Positions 8,099 to 16,395 of a stretch of DNA of 54,906 nt are shown piece after piece. The DNA is from an uncultured Rubritalea sp. Its GTDB lineage: Bacteria; Verrucomicrobiota; Verrucomicrobiia; Verrucomicrobiales; Akkermansiaceae. The notes under the pieces are model-generated. The model searched no databases. It was not told the origin of the DNA and saw only the letters and a list, made by a program, of their open reading frames with translations. The position numbers were made by a program, and so were the translations under genes. Each line of letters opens with the position of its first letter. The stretch's first letter is position 1. The stretch covers positions 1 through 54,906 of the forward strand of contig CALJOJ010000019.1 of NCBI GenBank assembly GCA_937981665.1. Reading direction: 5' to 3'.

Positions 8099-11000
8099 AT
8101 GAATCCAGATAGAGCAACACTAAATTTCCTTAATAGCTTTGCCGAAGAAGCTAGAAACCGCGGTGATGACCTTCAAAAAGAAGGCGCAGTAACGCAAATT
8201 TTCGGAAACCACTTATTTATTCAAGGCCGAGTGGAGGATAAGACCGGTACTTACAGGACAAGCTTGAGGCTTCAAGGTAACCGATGGTTTGGTAGCTGTA
8301 CATCTGAGGATGAGACTATCGCAGGGGCATGTATGTATGCCACGATGATGGAGCGTATGCACCGTGGTGAGGACTTGCCTGAGTCTCCGAACGAATTTGA
8401 CGATACTCCGGTGATTGACCTTATCGAGGAGAAGTTAGAGCGTGAGCTTGATGACGAAGAGGCTGACTTCGTGACTAAGGTGGAGAAGCGTTACCGCCGT
8501 TATGTGATAGAAGGAGAAATCCACGATCACGACATGGTGCGCCTTAATCCACGTTGGGAGATAGTTAGTTATGAGCCGCTTGAGCTGTGGCCAATGCCTC
8601 CTGGAGATATTATTGAATTCTGGAACTACCTTGCGTATGCATTTTATAAAAAGAGACTCCCATATGCGGAGTTTATGAATGCGATTACTGATCTCAAGTC
8701 TGTACAAAAGAAAATGCAAGACTGGGAGAAAGAGCGTGAAGTAGCTGAGTGGTATGATCGTATTGAGGATGTAAATGATAGACCACCTCAAGGTAAACCT
8801 TTGCAGATGGCGTTCCGTATCGTTTCTACGATCAATGAAGCTAAAATAGAAGTTCAAGAGGAAGATTACGAGTGGATGCCACTTCGTGAGAAAAATGACA
8901 TCGAGAGGTTGATTGATCTTTTCGAGAATGGTGCGCTCCGTATGGATGCTCAGAGCCAAGTGATCTGGGAGCATTTCCTTGCTCACTATAGTAAAGAAAC
9001 TGTACCGACACTGGATCTTGACTCAGAGGATGCATGTCGCTTCATGAATAGAATTTTCCGACAGAAGGCACTTAAAGGATATGTGGTCAACTTAGATGAA
9101 AAGGAATACAAGGTCTCGGATAAGAAAATCAGCTGGATCTGTGAGGATGATCCTTATTACACTGACTCATTTGCGCTTCAGCTAATTACAGCTGAAGGGG
9201 AGAATGTTTCTCACTCTGTTCGTCTACTTCCAGGAAGAGAGGAACTGTATCAGTCAGATGAGACTGTTTTCTCAGGTCCTCCAAGATGGTTAAACACCAC
9301 GGAAGTAATGCCACGCTATATGATCCCTAAAGAGGTGATTGATAGTCTCGAAGGTATCGAGTTTCTTCGTAAGATCGGAGCTAAACTTCCTGAGTCTATG
9401 AAGAAGCGAGTGGTAGATCTTGATCTATATCCACGTTTCCAGATGCGTATTGAACAGGGGCTTACGGCTGCTGAGACTGAGCACTTGGTGATCGATGTGA
9501 AGGCGCTTGAGAAGAAGGAGCGGCGTACTGAGAAGCTTATCAAAGAAGGTTGGGAGCTTGTGGAGCAGAAGCCTGTTAAAGGTAAGCAACTCTTACGTTT
9601 CGCTCGTGAAGATCTTTACCCAGTACCTGAAATACTTCAAGAAATGGGACTCACCTATGATGAGAAGTTAGATGAATTTAAGACCCGTGTCACCAAGCTG
9701 TTTCCTGAGAAGTTTGCAGAATGGGCGCAGGAAATGCCTGAATCAGTAGAGGTGGAAATGGACTTCAAGTTGAAGACACTTCTTGCTGATCCGGTAACTG
9801 CAGCGATCCGCTTCGAAGTGGTGAACCAAGACATTGACTGGTTCGATCTTCGTATTGTGATCGATGTTGAAGGTGTGAATCTCTCTAAGACTCAAATCCG
9901 TCAGCTAGTAGCGGCTCGTGGCGGATACGTCCGTATGGAAGATGGCGGTTGGATGAGACTAGAAATTAAACTCGATGACGATCAACGTGATGCAGTAACA
10001 CGTCTCGGACTTGACCCGTTTGACCTCTCTGGTGAGACTCATCGTATGCATGCACTCCAGCTTGCAGACCCGAAAGCGGCTGAGGTCTTCGACCCTAAAG
10101 CGTGGAAGCGTATTAAAGATACAGCGAAAGACATCGTCGTCGATGTTGATGTGGAAGTTCCAAAAGGCCTGAATGCGACATTACGTCCATACCAGGTTGA
10201 TGGATTTAAATTCCTAGCTTATCTCGCTACTAACAGATTCGGTGGAATTCTTGCAGATGACATGGGTCTAGGTAAAACGATTCAGTCACTTACCTACGTA
10301 CTCTGGCTACGTGAAGAGAATGAGAAGGATAAGGCTACAAACCATAAACCGGCATTGATTGTTTGTCCTAAGTCAGTTCTCGACGTTTGGGCTACTGAGG
10401 CAGAGAAATTTGCTCCAGAGCTTAGAGTGAAAGTTCTCCGTACTAAAGATGATCTTATCGTTGATGAAGCTCAGAACGATCTAGACATGGTCGTGCTAAA
10501 CTACGCTCAGCTGCGTGTTTGCGGTGAAGAGCTTAATACTATCAAGTGGCTTACAGTTATTCTCGATGAGGGTCAGCAGATCAAGAACCCTGACTCTAAG
10601 GCTGCTAAGGCCGCAAGAGAGCTTAACGCGGCAAATCGCCTCGTTCTAACAGGTACTCCGATTGAGAACAGGCTCATGGATATGTGGTCACTCATGGCAT
10701 TTGCAATGCCGGGTGTTCTCGGTACAAAGGCGTACTTCAAGAAACGCTTCGATAAGCGTAAGGACCCAACATCTCAGAACAGACTAGCTTCAAGATTACG
10801 CCCATTCCTGATTCGTAGAACTAAGCTTCAGGTAGCAAAAGATCTCCCGCCTAGAACGGAAGAAGAAGTTTTTGCTGAAATGGAAGGCGTTCAGGCTGAT
10901 TTATACAAGGCTGAACTTAAGCGGATTCAGAAAGCTCTTCTCGGGCTGGACTCTGATGAAGCGGTGAAGAAGAATTCATTCGCTATTCTTCAGGGACTCA

Positions 11001-11680
11001 TGCGCCTCCGCCAGATATGTTGTCACCCTGGCTTGATCGATCCAAAGTTCCTTAAGGAAGAGAGTGCGAAAATGACTGCGCTCTTCTACCTGCTCGACCA
11101 GCTTCGTGAGGAAGGTCATAAGGTGCTCGTCTTCTCACAGTTTGTATCCATGCTTGATATTATCAAGGCACGTCTCGAAACTGAGAGTCGTAGTTATAAC
11201 TACCTCACTGGTCAGACGAAAGACCGTAAGGGAGAGATCGAGAAGTTCCAGACGACGAAGGATCCATCAGTATTCATGCTATCACTTAAAGCGGGTGGAG
11301 CAGGTCTTAACCTTACATCTGCATCTTACGTAATTCTTTACGACCCATGGTGGAACCCAGCGGTTGAAAACCAGGCGATCGATAGAACACACCGTATTGG
11401 TCAGAAAAATAAGGTGATCGCGTATCGTCTGCTTACTAGAAATACTGTTGAGGAGAAAATCCGGGTACTTCAGCATCAGAAGACAGCTCTCGTGACCAAC
11501 GTTCTTGGTGATGAAGGTTTTGCAAGTAGCCTCGATATGGAAGATCTGCAGTTCATCCTTACTCATGGAGCTAACGAAGAAGCTAATGAGGAAGAGTTAA
11601 CTCCAAATCCAACGATTCCTGTGAAGAAGGCAGCTAAAAAAGCAGCCAAGAAGGCTGCTAAGAAAGCCCCTAAAAAATAG
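8099..11680 (+). CDS. SNF2-family DNA translocase/helicase with lysine-rich tail
   Basis: A 1193-residue Swi2/Snf2 ATPase. The first 690 residues or so are a bacterial N-terminal region without a recognised catalytic motif, possibly including a degenerate SWIM-like segment near residues 60-80. The ATPase core has PYQVDGFKFL, Walker A DMGLGKT at about 720, Walker B ILDEGQ (DEGQ rather than the usual DEAQ/DEAH) at about 822, LTGTPIENRL, and C-terminal helicase motifs LKAGGAGLNLT and DRTHRIGQ at about 1095. The last 20 residues are Lys/Ala repeats like eukaryotic histone H1 tails and probably bind DNA. Family members remodel or translocate on DNA-protein or RNA polymerase complexes; the specific role here is unknown. 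It is monocistronic, with its own promoter candidate and terminator. Confidence 0.92.
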   Translation: MNPDRATLNFLNSFAEEARNRGDDLQKEGAVTQIFGNHLFIQGRVEDKTGTYRTSLRLQGNRWFGSCTSEDETIAGACMYATMMERMHRGEDLPESPNEFDDTPVIDLIEEKLERELDDEEADFVTKVEKRYRRYVIEGEIHDHDMVRLNPRWEIVSYEPLELWPMPPGDIIEFWNYLAYAFYKKRLPYAEFMNAITDLKSVQKKMQDWEKEREVAEWYDRIEDVNDRPPQGKPLQMAFRIVSTINEAKIEVQEEDYEWMPLREKNDIERLIDLFENGALRMDAQSQVIWEHFLAHYSKETVPTLDLDSEDACRFMNRIFRQKALKGYVVNLDEKEYKVSDKKISWICEDDPYYTDSFALQLITAEGENVSHSVRLLPGREELYQSDETVFSGPPRWLNTTEVMPRYMIPKEVIDSLEGIEFLRKIGAKLPESMKKRVVDLDLYPRFQMRIEQGLTAAETEHLVIDVKALEKKERRTEKLIKEGWELVEQKPVKGKQLLRFAREDLYPVPEILQEMGLTYDEKLDEFKTRVTKLFPEKFAEWAQEMPESVEVEMDFKLKTLLADPVTAAIRFEVVNQDIDWFDLRIVIDVEGVNLSKTQIRQLVAARGGYVRMEDGGWMRLEIKLDDDQRDAVTRLGLDPFDLSGETHRMHALQLADPKAAEVFDPKAWKRIKDTAKDIVVDVDVEVPKGLNATLRPYQVDGFKFLAYLATNRFGGILADDMGLGKTIQSLTYVLWLREENEKDKATNHKPALIVCPKSVLDVWATEAEKFAPELRVKVLRTKDDLIVDEAQNDLDMVVLNYAQLRVCGEELNTIKWLTVILDEGQQIKNPDSKAAKAARELNAANRLVLTGTPIENRLMDMWSLMAFAMPGVLGTKAYFKKRFDKRKDPTSQNRLASRLRPFLIRRTKLQVAKDLPPRTEEEVFAEMEGVQADLYKAELKRIQKALLGLDSDEAVKKNSFAILQGLMRLRQICCHPGLIDPKFLKEESAKMTALFYLLDQLREEGHKVLVFSQFVSMLDIIKARLETESRSYNYLTGQTKDRKGEIEKFQTTKDPSVFMLSLKAGGAGLNLTSASYVILYDPWWNPAVENQAIDRTHRIGQKNKVIAYRLLTRNTVEEKIRVLQHQKTALVTNVLGDEGFASSLDMEDLQFILTHGANEEANEEELTPNPTIPVKKAAKKAAKKAAKKAPKK

Positions 11681-11707
11681 GATCTCTCATATACCATTAT
11701 TTCAAAA

Positions 11708-11740
11708 CCTCTTGCCTATTATGGTAAGAGGCTTTTTTTT
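11708..11740 (+). terminator. Rho-independent terminator of the SNF2 gene
   Basis: A 9-bp stem (cctcttgcc / ggtaagagg, one G-T pair) with a 6-base loop is followed immediately by eight T residues. It starts 28 bases after the SNF2 stop codon. Confidence 0.85.
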
Positions 11741-11969
11741 GAGTGGGAGTAGCTAAGATAACCCAGATTCAAGAAGCTAATGGAACTTTCTGCTCTTTGT
11801 TTAGCTGTTGATGTTTTGTATAAGGTGAGTGATAATGGTGCCGTCTGCGAGGGAGGCACTTCATCATTTCTAGTGGTTGAGGAGAAAGAGAGTAGAGTGA
11901 AAAACAAATGACGAATCAATCTATTTATGTGTATATTAAATGTTCCTTAATATTGAGTTTTAACAAATC

Positions 11970-12488
11970 ATGAAAAAAAAGCCAGTTATCCTTTCTTCCG
12001 TCGCTATCGCTCTGATTGTTATTATTACCTTTACGATCATGCCTGGAAGCGTTGATAGATCCGATTATGTTCGTGAATCGCTAGAGAAGGCTGATTCGTT
12101 ATTTATTTATGAAGGTTTACCTCATCAGATGGATGTGGGGAATTTTGAGAGTGAGAAAAAGCGTGATGACTTAGTAAAGGTAGCTTCCTATTTGTTCTAT
12201 GATCCGGTAGTTCGCGTTGGTAAAGATGTTTCTATATCTCTGAAGCGGATAGCGGCTAACGGAAATAATTATAGAAGATTTTCAGGCGAGAAAAAATGTG
12301 GCGGGTTTCATCCTGACTATGCTTTGTCTTGGAAAGACAGAGGGGAAGAGTATTTCATTTTGTTTTGTTATGGATGTGGTGAAGCGAAGATAATTCATGC
12401 AAAGAAAATCTACCGATACGATCTAGAAGATATTACGGAATTAGAAGAAGTTTTACAGACGTTTCAATTGAAACGACCAAGGAGCTGA
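11970..12488 (+). CDS. Exported or membrane-anchored hypothetical protein
   Basis: A 172-residue protein with a Lys-rich start and one hydrophobic segment (about residues 6-25), so it is exported or anchored by a signal-anchor. The body contains a recognisable but unnamed pattern: KKCGGFHPDYALSW at about 110, followed by FILFCYGCGEAKI, giving three closely spaced cysteines (C-G-G ... C-Y-G-C). The pattern resembles uncharacterised proteins of Verrucomicrobia and Planctomycetes. Metal binding through the cysteines is possible but unproven. It has no operon partner. Confidence 0.7.
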   Translation: MKKKPVILSSVAIALIVIITFTIMPGSVDRSDYVRESLEKADSLFIYEGLPHQMDVGNFESEKKRDDLVKVASYLFYDPVVRVGKDVSISLKRIAANGNNYRRFSGEKKCGGFHPDYALSWKDRGEEYFILFCYGCGEAKIIHAKKIYRYDLEDITELEEVLQTFQLKRPRS

Positions 12489-12508
12489 TAATCTAGGAAA
12501 GGTAACCT

Positions 12509-12990
12509 CTAAGATTCCTTGCTAAGCTTTTCTATGAGCTTTATGGTATCTTCTGGTTTGATGTTAAAAGAGTTATATTTAACCTTTCCATCTTTACCAA
12601 TGATAATAGTCCATGGAGCACCTCTGGTTTTCTCCTTTGTTGAAGGCGAGTCATGACTAGAGTATAGATATTTAAACGAATCACCAACAGTAGGAAGAGA
12701 AGGGGAACATGGCTATCACAACACTACCCTCGGTAACGGCCTCCTTAGCACGTGGTAATTGCGCGCGCTCTGCTGCTGTTAATATATTTTCTCTTCTTCA
12801 GTAAATCCAGCTTCCGCCACAGCATCATCGTAACTAGTCCCGCTATCATTTGCAGCACTGAGAAAGCGTTGTTAATCATAGAGGGTATCAAATCCGTTCT
12901 CATCTATCATTGGCGTACCTGTACTCTCTATCGTTGTCTTGAGTGGCTTCCATTTCCTTAGGTGTTTTTTGTTGAATATAAGAGTCTGTC
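12509..12990 (-). pseudogene. Decayed thioredoxin-fold (TlpA-like) gene
   Basis: Read on the minus strand, the last roughly 60 codons before a TAG at 12511-12509 encode a clear thioredoxin-fold C-terminus: RGAPWTIIIGKDGKVKYN followed by a final amphipathic helix. Upstream the similarity continues in other frames: VTEGSVVIAMFP, then DDAVAEAGFTEEEK, then STGTPMIDENGFDTLYD. In-frame stops and at least two frame changes lie between them. No intact CxxC motif is visible. The best reading is a secreted thiol-disulfide or redox protein gene inactivated by several mutations. The 5' boundary is uncertain. Confidence 0.7.
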
Positions 12991-13276
12991 GGACATAGAT
13001 TCTGTCATAAAATCTATTTCTGCAGCCCTTTCTTACCTCACGGCATAATTTGAGCTGAATTTGGTCACTGAGAACTTGTTCTCTTTAAATCTAATTGGTT
13101 TGGTTGCTTTGCTCAGTCGTTACCATGAGTGAAAGAGCTTCTCGGAGTGAAAATTCATCTAAAAAAAGTTGAAAACATATAAAAATATGATCCATTAAGA
13201 CAATCACTGACATCACAAGTAATCTTACTAACAAAGCTAACAATTTTTTAATCAACGAATTAACTATTTTTATAAA
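12991..13276. other. AT-rich leader upstream of the HtrA-like protease
   Basis: About 285 AT-rich bases without a recognisable gene. They presumably contain the promoter of the protease and Bat genes, but I see no convincing -35/-10 pair. The poly-A-rich stretch near 13160-13190 includes TATGAT without a good -35. Confidence 0.4.
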
Positions 13277-14446
13277 ATGAATATCATAAAGATAATGAAG
13301 ATCAGAATTAAGGTGGTGAGCCGATGGATGTTTGGACTATGCTTTATTGGTTTGACTAGTTTCGCTTGTTCAGGGTGGGCGAGTGGTGCTGAGGGCTTGA
13401 ACTTGCGTATCGACGATCAATCTATAGATCGCTCTAATGGTGCGAGTTATGCTGGTATGTTAGAGCAGGCTCAGAAATCTGTGGTTTCTGTCTATACTGC
13501 GGAGCTGGTGCAGTATCTACGTTATAGTGGCTCTTCTAGGGATGATCTACTCCGAGATTATTTAGGTCTTCCTCCTACTGGTAGAAGAGGATCAAATTTA
13601 GAAACGCATAAAGTTCCTCAGGGAGTAGGCTCCGGGGTGATCCTGAATACGAATGGTTATATAGTGACTAATAACCACGTGATCTCTAATAAACAGGGAG
13701 AAGTGGCTGATGAGATATTGGTAAGGCTGACTAATGGCAAGGAGTATAAGGCTCGTGTAGTGGGGCGTGATCCTCAGACAGATATTGCTGTTCTTAAGGT
13801 AGATGCAACTGGTCTGCCTTCTGCGAAGATAGCGAATAGTAAGCAGACGAAAGTGGGAGATATCGTGTTCGCCATCGGTAATCCAATGGGGGTGGGGCTC
13901 ACGGTCACTACCGGGATTATCTCTGCTAAAAATAGAAATATTGGGATTTATGGTGTAGATGGGTATGAAAACTTTATTCAAACAGATGCTTCTATCAATC
14001 CTGGTAACTCAGGAGGTGCTCTCGTTGATATAAAAGGTCGCTTGATCGGAATTAATTCGGCCATCGTCTCGCGCTCAGGTGGTAATGTAGGTATAGGCTT
14101 CGCAATTCCATCTAACCTTGCTGTAGATGTCAGTACTCAGCTTACTAAGACAGGTAAAGTACAGCGTAGAACAATAGGTGTCTATATCGCGCCTATTACA
14201 GAAGCTGAGGCTGAACATTTCGGACTTAGTAATAAATCTGTGGTGATAAAGAATGTAATAGCTGAGACAGCGGCAGCGAAAGCAGGGTTGTTATCTGGAG
14301 ACATTATTACCCATATTAATGATAAAGCGATAGGTGGTTCGGGGCATCTTCGGTCGTCTATTGCTCACTTAAAAAAGGGTGATACTGTGAAAATGAAAAT
14401 TTGGCGACAGTCTAAAACTCACAGTGTGTCAATGCTCATTGAATAG
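13277..14446 (+). CDS. HtrA/DegP-family periplasmic serine protease, one PDZ domain
   Basis: A 389-residue trypsin-like protease of the envelope stress family. An N-terminal hydrophobic segment (about 17-35) acts as signal peptide or anchor. The catalytic triad is visible: His134 in VTNNHVIS, Asp169 in QTDIAVLKV, and Ser245 in NPGNSGGALV. One PDZ domain occupies about residues 290-389 (KAGLLSGDIITHINDKAI), as in DegS-like members; DegP has two. A later ATG at 13295 is also possible. It lies 56 bases before the Bat operon and is likely co-transcribed with it, joining protein quality control to the envelope functions of that cluster. Confidence 0.92.
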   Translation: MNIIKIMKIRIKVVSRWMFGLCFIGLTSFACSGWASGAEGLNLRIDDQSIDRSNGASYAGMLEQAQKSVVSVYTAELVQYLRYSGSSRDDLLRDYLGLPPTGRRGSNLETHKVPQGVGSGVILNTNGYIVTNNHVISNKQGEVADEILVRLTNGKEYKARVVGRDPQTDIAVLKVDATGLPSAKIANSKQTKVGDIVFAIGNPMGVGLTVTTGIISAKNRNIGIYGVDGYENFIQTDASINPGNSGGALVDIKGRLIGINSAIVSRSGGNVGIGFAIPSNLAVDVSTQLTKTGKVQRRTIGVYIAPITEAEAEHFGLSNKSVVIKNVIAETAAAKAGLLSGDIITHINDKAIGGSGHLRSSIAHLKKGDTVKMKIWRQSKTHSVSMLIE

Positions 14447-14502
14447 TTTGGTATGAGTGGATTAGAAGACTTTACGGAGAAAATAGATTGAAATTGATAG
14501 CG

Positions 14503-16356
14503 ATGAACGAAATTAGCTTTGCTGAACCAATATGGCTTTATGTTGGTTTGGTTGTTACTATTGGACTGGTTGTTTGGTTTCTCTTTATTGAAAAAAGGAA
14601 GAAGCACGCAATGGAGCAGTTTATTACCGAAAAGCTATTAGTGAAATTACGTTCGAGTATTTCAAGCCCGAAGCGTTTTCTTAAAAAAGCTAGCTTAGTG
14701 CTGTGCACATTGCTTTTATTCGTGACGGTAGCTCGCCCTCAGTTAGGTCATGAGTGGAAAGAAGTGAAGAGAAAGGGAATCGATATTCTCTTTGCTATTG
14801 ATGCATCGCGGTCCATGCTCGCTGAGGATATTCAGCCGAATAGATTAGAAAGAGTGAAGTTGGGAGTGATGGATTTTGTTCATAAGCTGGAGGGTGATCG
14901 TGTAGGGTTGCTTCCTTTCTCGGGAAGTTCCTTTTTACTTTGCCCGTTCACTTTGGATTATCATGCTTTTGAGCAGTCTTTGAATGCTATCGATACTGAG
15001 ATTATACCGAAAAAGGGAACTGACTTAGCGAGTGCGATTAATCAAGCTGTGAATATTTTTGAGAAAAAGGGAAATAATTATCGGATTCTGGTGATTGTGA
15101 CTGATGGAGAAGACCTGCAAGGTGAGGCACTGGAATCAGCTAAGCGTGCTGCGGAACAAAATGTGGTCATCTACTCATTAGGAGTAGGATCCGCTGATGG
15201 GGAGTTGATTCCGATTTCACATTCGCAATATGGGACGACTTATCTTAAAGATTCAGCAGGTCAATTAGTCCGGACGAAACTAGATGAAGAGGGATTAAAG
15301 AAACTAGCTGAAATAACAGGTGGTATCTATGCGCCGTTTGGGAAAGGTGGAGAGGGATTAAGAAATATTTACCAAGAGAAATTGAGCCTAGTCCCGAAGG
15401 AGGAACTAAATCAGCGGATGCAGAAGGTAGCGATAGAGAGATATCAATGGCCACTCGGTGGAGCGATTGTATTATTAGTTTTAGCAATGGTGATAGGAGA
15501 TCGCCGTAGAGACTCCAAAAGAAATAATAGTCAACAGATAGTAGCGGTGGTGGTCGGGCTGTTTGTTTTTCTCAGTGGTATAGAAGGAGTGGATGCTAAG
15601 ACAGGGGAAGAATTGTATAATGCAGCGATTGAAAAATATAGGTCGGGTGATGTGTCTGATGCTGAGAAGTTATTTCAGCAGACGATTGAGGAGAGTGATG
15701 ACCTTAGTCTGCAGTCCAAAGCCTATTATAATAAAGGAAATGTTCTCTTTAAGGAGGGGGCTGTTCAGCTGAGTAAAGGTAAGCCAGAGGAGGTGATTAA
15801 ACTGTGGGAGGAAAGCCTAAAATCCTATGAGGGAGCTATCTCTCTCAATAAGACAGATGAAGATGCTAAGCAAAACCGAGAGTATGTGCAGCAAAAAATT
15901 GAAGAGTTAAAGAACCAGCAAAAAGATAAGCAAGAGGAGGATAAAGAGGAGGATAAAGAGGAGGATAAAGAGGAGGATAAAGAGGAGGATAAAGAGGAGC
16001 AAGGTAAGGACGAGCAAGGTAAGGACGAGCAAGGTAAGGACGAGCAAGGTAAGGACGAGCAAGGTAAGGACGAGCAAGGTAAGGACGAGCAAGGTAAGGA
16101 CGAGCAAGGTAAAGACGAGCAAGGTTCAGAAGCAAACAAACCTAGTGATGGAGAGGCTTCAGAAGGAGCTGACTCAGATAAGAAAGATGCAGCTACTCCT
16201 AGTGATGAACGCCGAGAAGTTGGGAAGATGACAAAAGAGGAGGCGCTCCAATTACTCAAATCTCTAGAGGGAGACGAGGAACGTGTGCTTATAGTTCCAG
16301 CTGGTGAAGGTAAGCCAGGTGATTCTAGTAACACGACAAAAGGTAAAGATTGGTAA
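14503..16356 (+). CDS. batB: BatB-BatC fusion: VWA domain membrane protein with TPRs and acidic repeat tail
   Basis: A 617-residue protein. Two N-terminal membrane helices (about 10-30 and 60-77) precede a von Willebrand A domain with the MIDAS motif DASRS near residue 100 and TDGED near 200, typical of BatA/BatB. A further pair of hydrophobic segments (about 315-360) is followed by TPR-like repeats with AYYNKGNVLFKEGA, which is the BatC part. Then comes a very acidic low-complexity stretch of EEDK and EQGKD repeats, and a C-terminal segment containing TKEEALQLLKSLEGDE. The frame can start at TTG 14488, but ATG 14503 fits family N-termini. First gene of the Bat operon. Confidence 0.88.
   Translation: MNEISFAEPIWLYVGLVVTIGLVVWFLFIEKRKKHAMEQFITEKLLVKLRSSISSPKRFLKKASLVLCTLLLFVTVARPQLGHEWKEVKRKGIDILFAIDASRSMLAEDIQPNRLERVKLGVMDFVHKLEGDRVGLLPFSGSSFLLCPFTLDYHAFEQSLNAIDTEIIPKKGTDLASAINQAVNIFEKKGNNYRILVIVTDGEDLQGEALESAKRAAEQNVVIYSLGVGSADGELIPISHSQYGTTYLKDSAGQLVRTKLDEEGLKKLAEITGGIYAPFGKGGEGLRNIYQEKLSLVPKEELNQRMQKVAIERYQWPLGGAIVLLVLAMVIGDRRRDSKRNNSQQIVAVVVGLFVFLSGIEGVDAKTGEELYNAAIEKYRSGDVSDAEKLFQQTIEESDDLSLQSKAYYNKGNVLFKEGAVQLSKGKPEEVIKLWEESLKSYEGAISLNKTDEDAKQNREYVQQKIEELKNQQKDKQEEDKEEDKEEDKEEDKEEDKEEQGKDEQGKDEQGKDEQGKDEQGKDEQGKDEQGKDEQGKDEQGSEANKPSDGEASEGADSDKKDAATPSDERREVGKMTKEEALQLLKSLEGDEERVLIVPAGEGKPGDSSNTTKGKDW
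15934..15993 (+). repeat. Coding tandem repeat, 12 bp x 5
   Basis: Five perfect copies of gaggaggataaa, in frame, encoding EEDK repeats within the BatB-BatC fusion. The copies are identical at nucleotide level, which points to recent expansion. Confidence 0.95.
15997..16131 (+). repeat. Coding tandem repeat, 15 bp x 8 plus one variant
   Basis: Eight copies of gagcaaggtaaggac encode EQGKD. The eighth carries one synonymous change (aaa for aag), and a ninth degenerate unit encodes EQGSE. It starts 3 bases after the 12-bp repeat array. Unit lengths divisible by three keep the frame whatever the copy number. Confidence 0.95.
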
Positions 16357-16395
16357 CAATTATAATCAAGTGAACGCATAAATTTTAATGTAATA

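Noticed and set aside
10560-10580. Loss of ATPase activity in SNF2 because of DEGQ in place of DEAQ/DEAH
   Set aside because: The Asp and Glu that bind and activate water/metal are intact; the third position is variable, so inactivity is not implied.
12752-12961. Plus-strand ORF of 69 codons
   Set aside because: It has no recognisable protein features and lies opposite the decayed thioredoxin-like gene, whose minus-strand fragments explain the region better.
13160-13190. Promoter with TATGAT upstream of the HtrA-like protease
   Set aside because: No acceptable -35 element at 16-18 bases; the AT-rich sequence makes chance matches likely.
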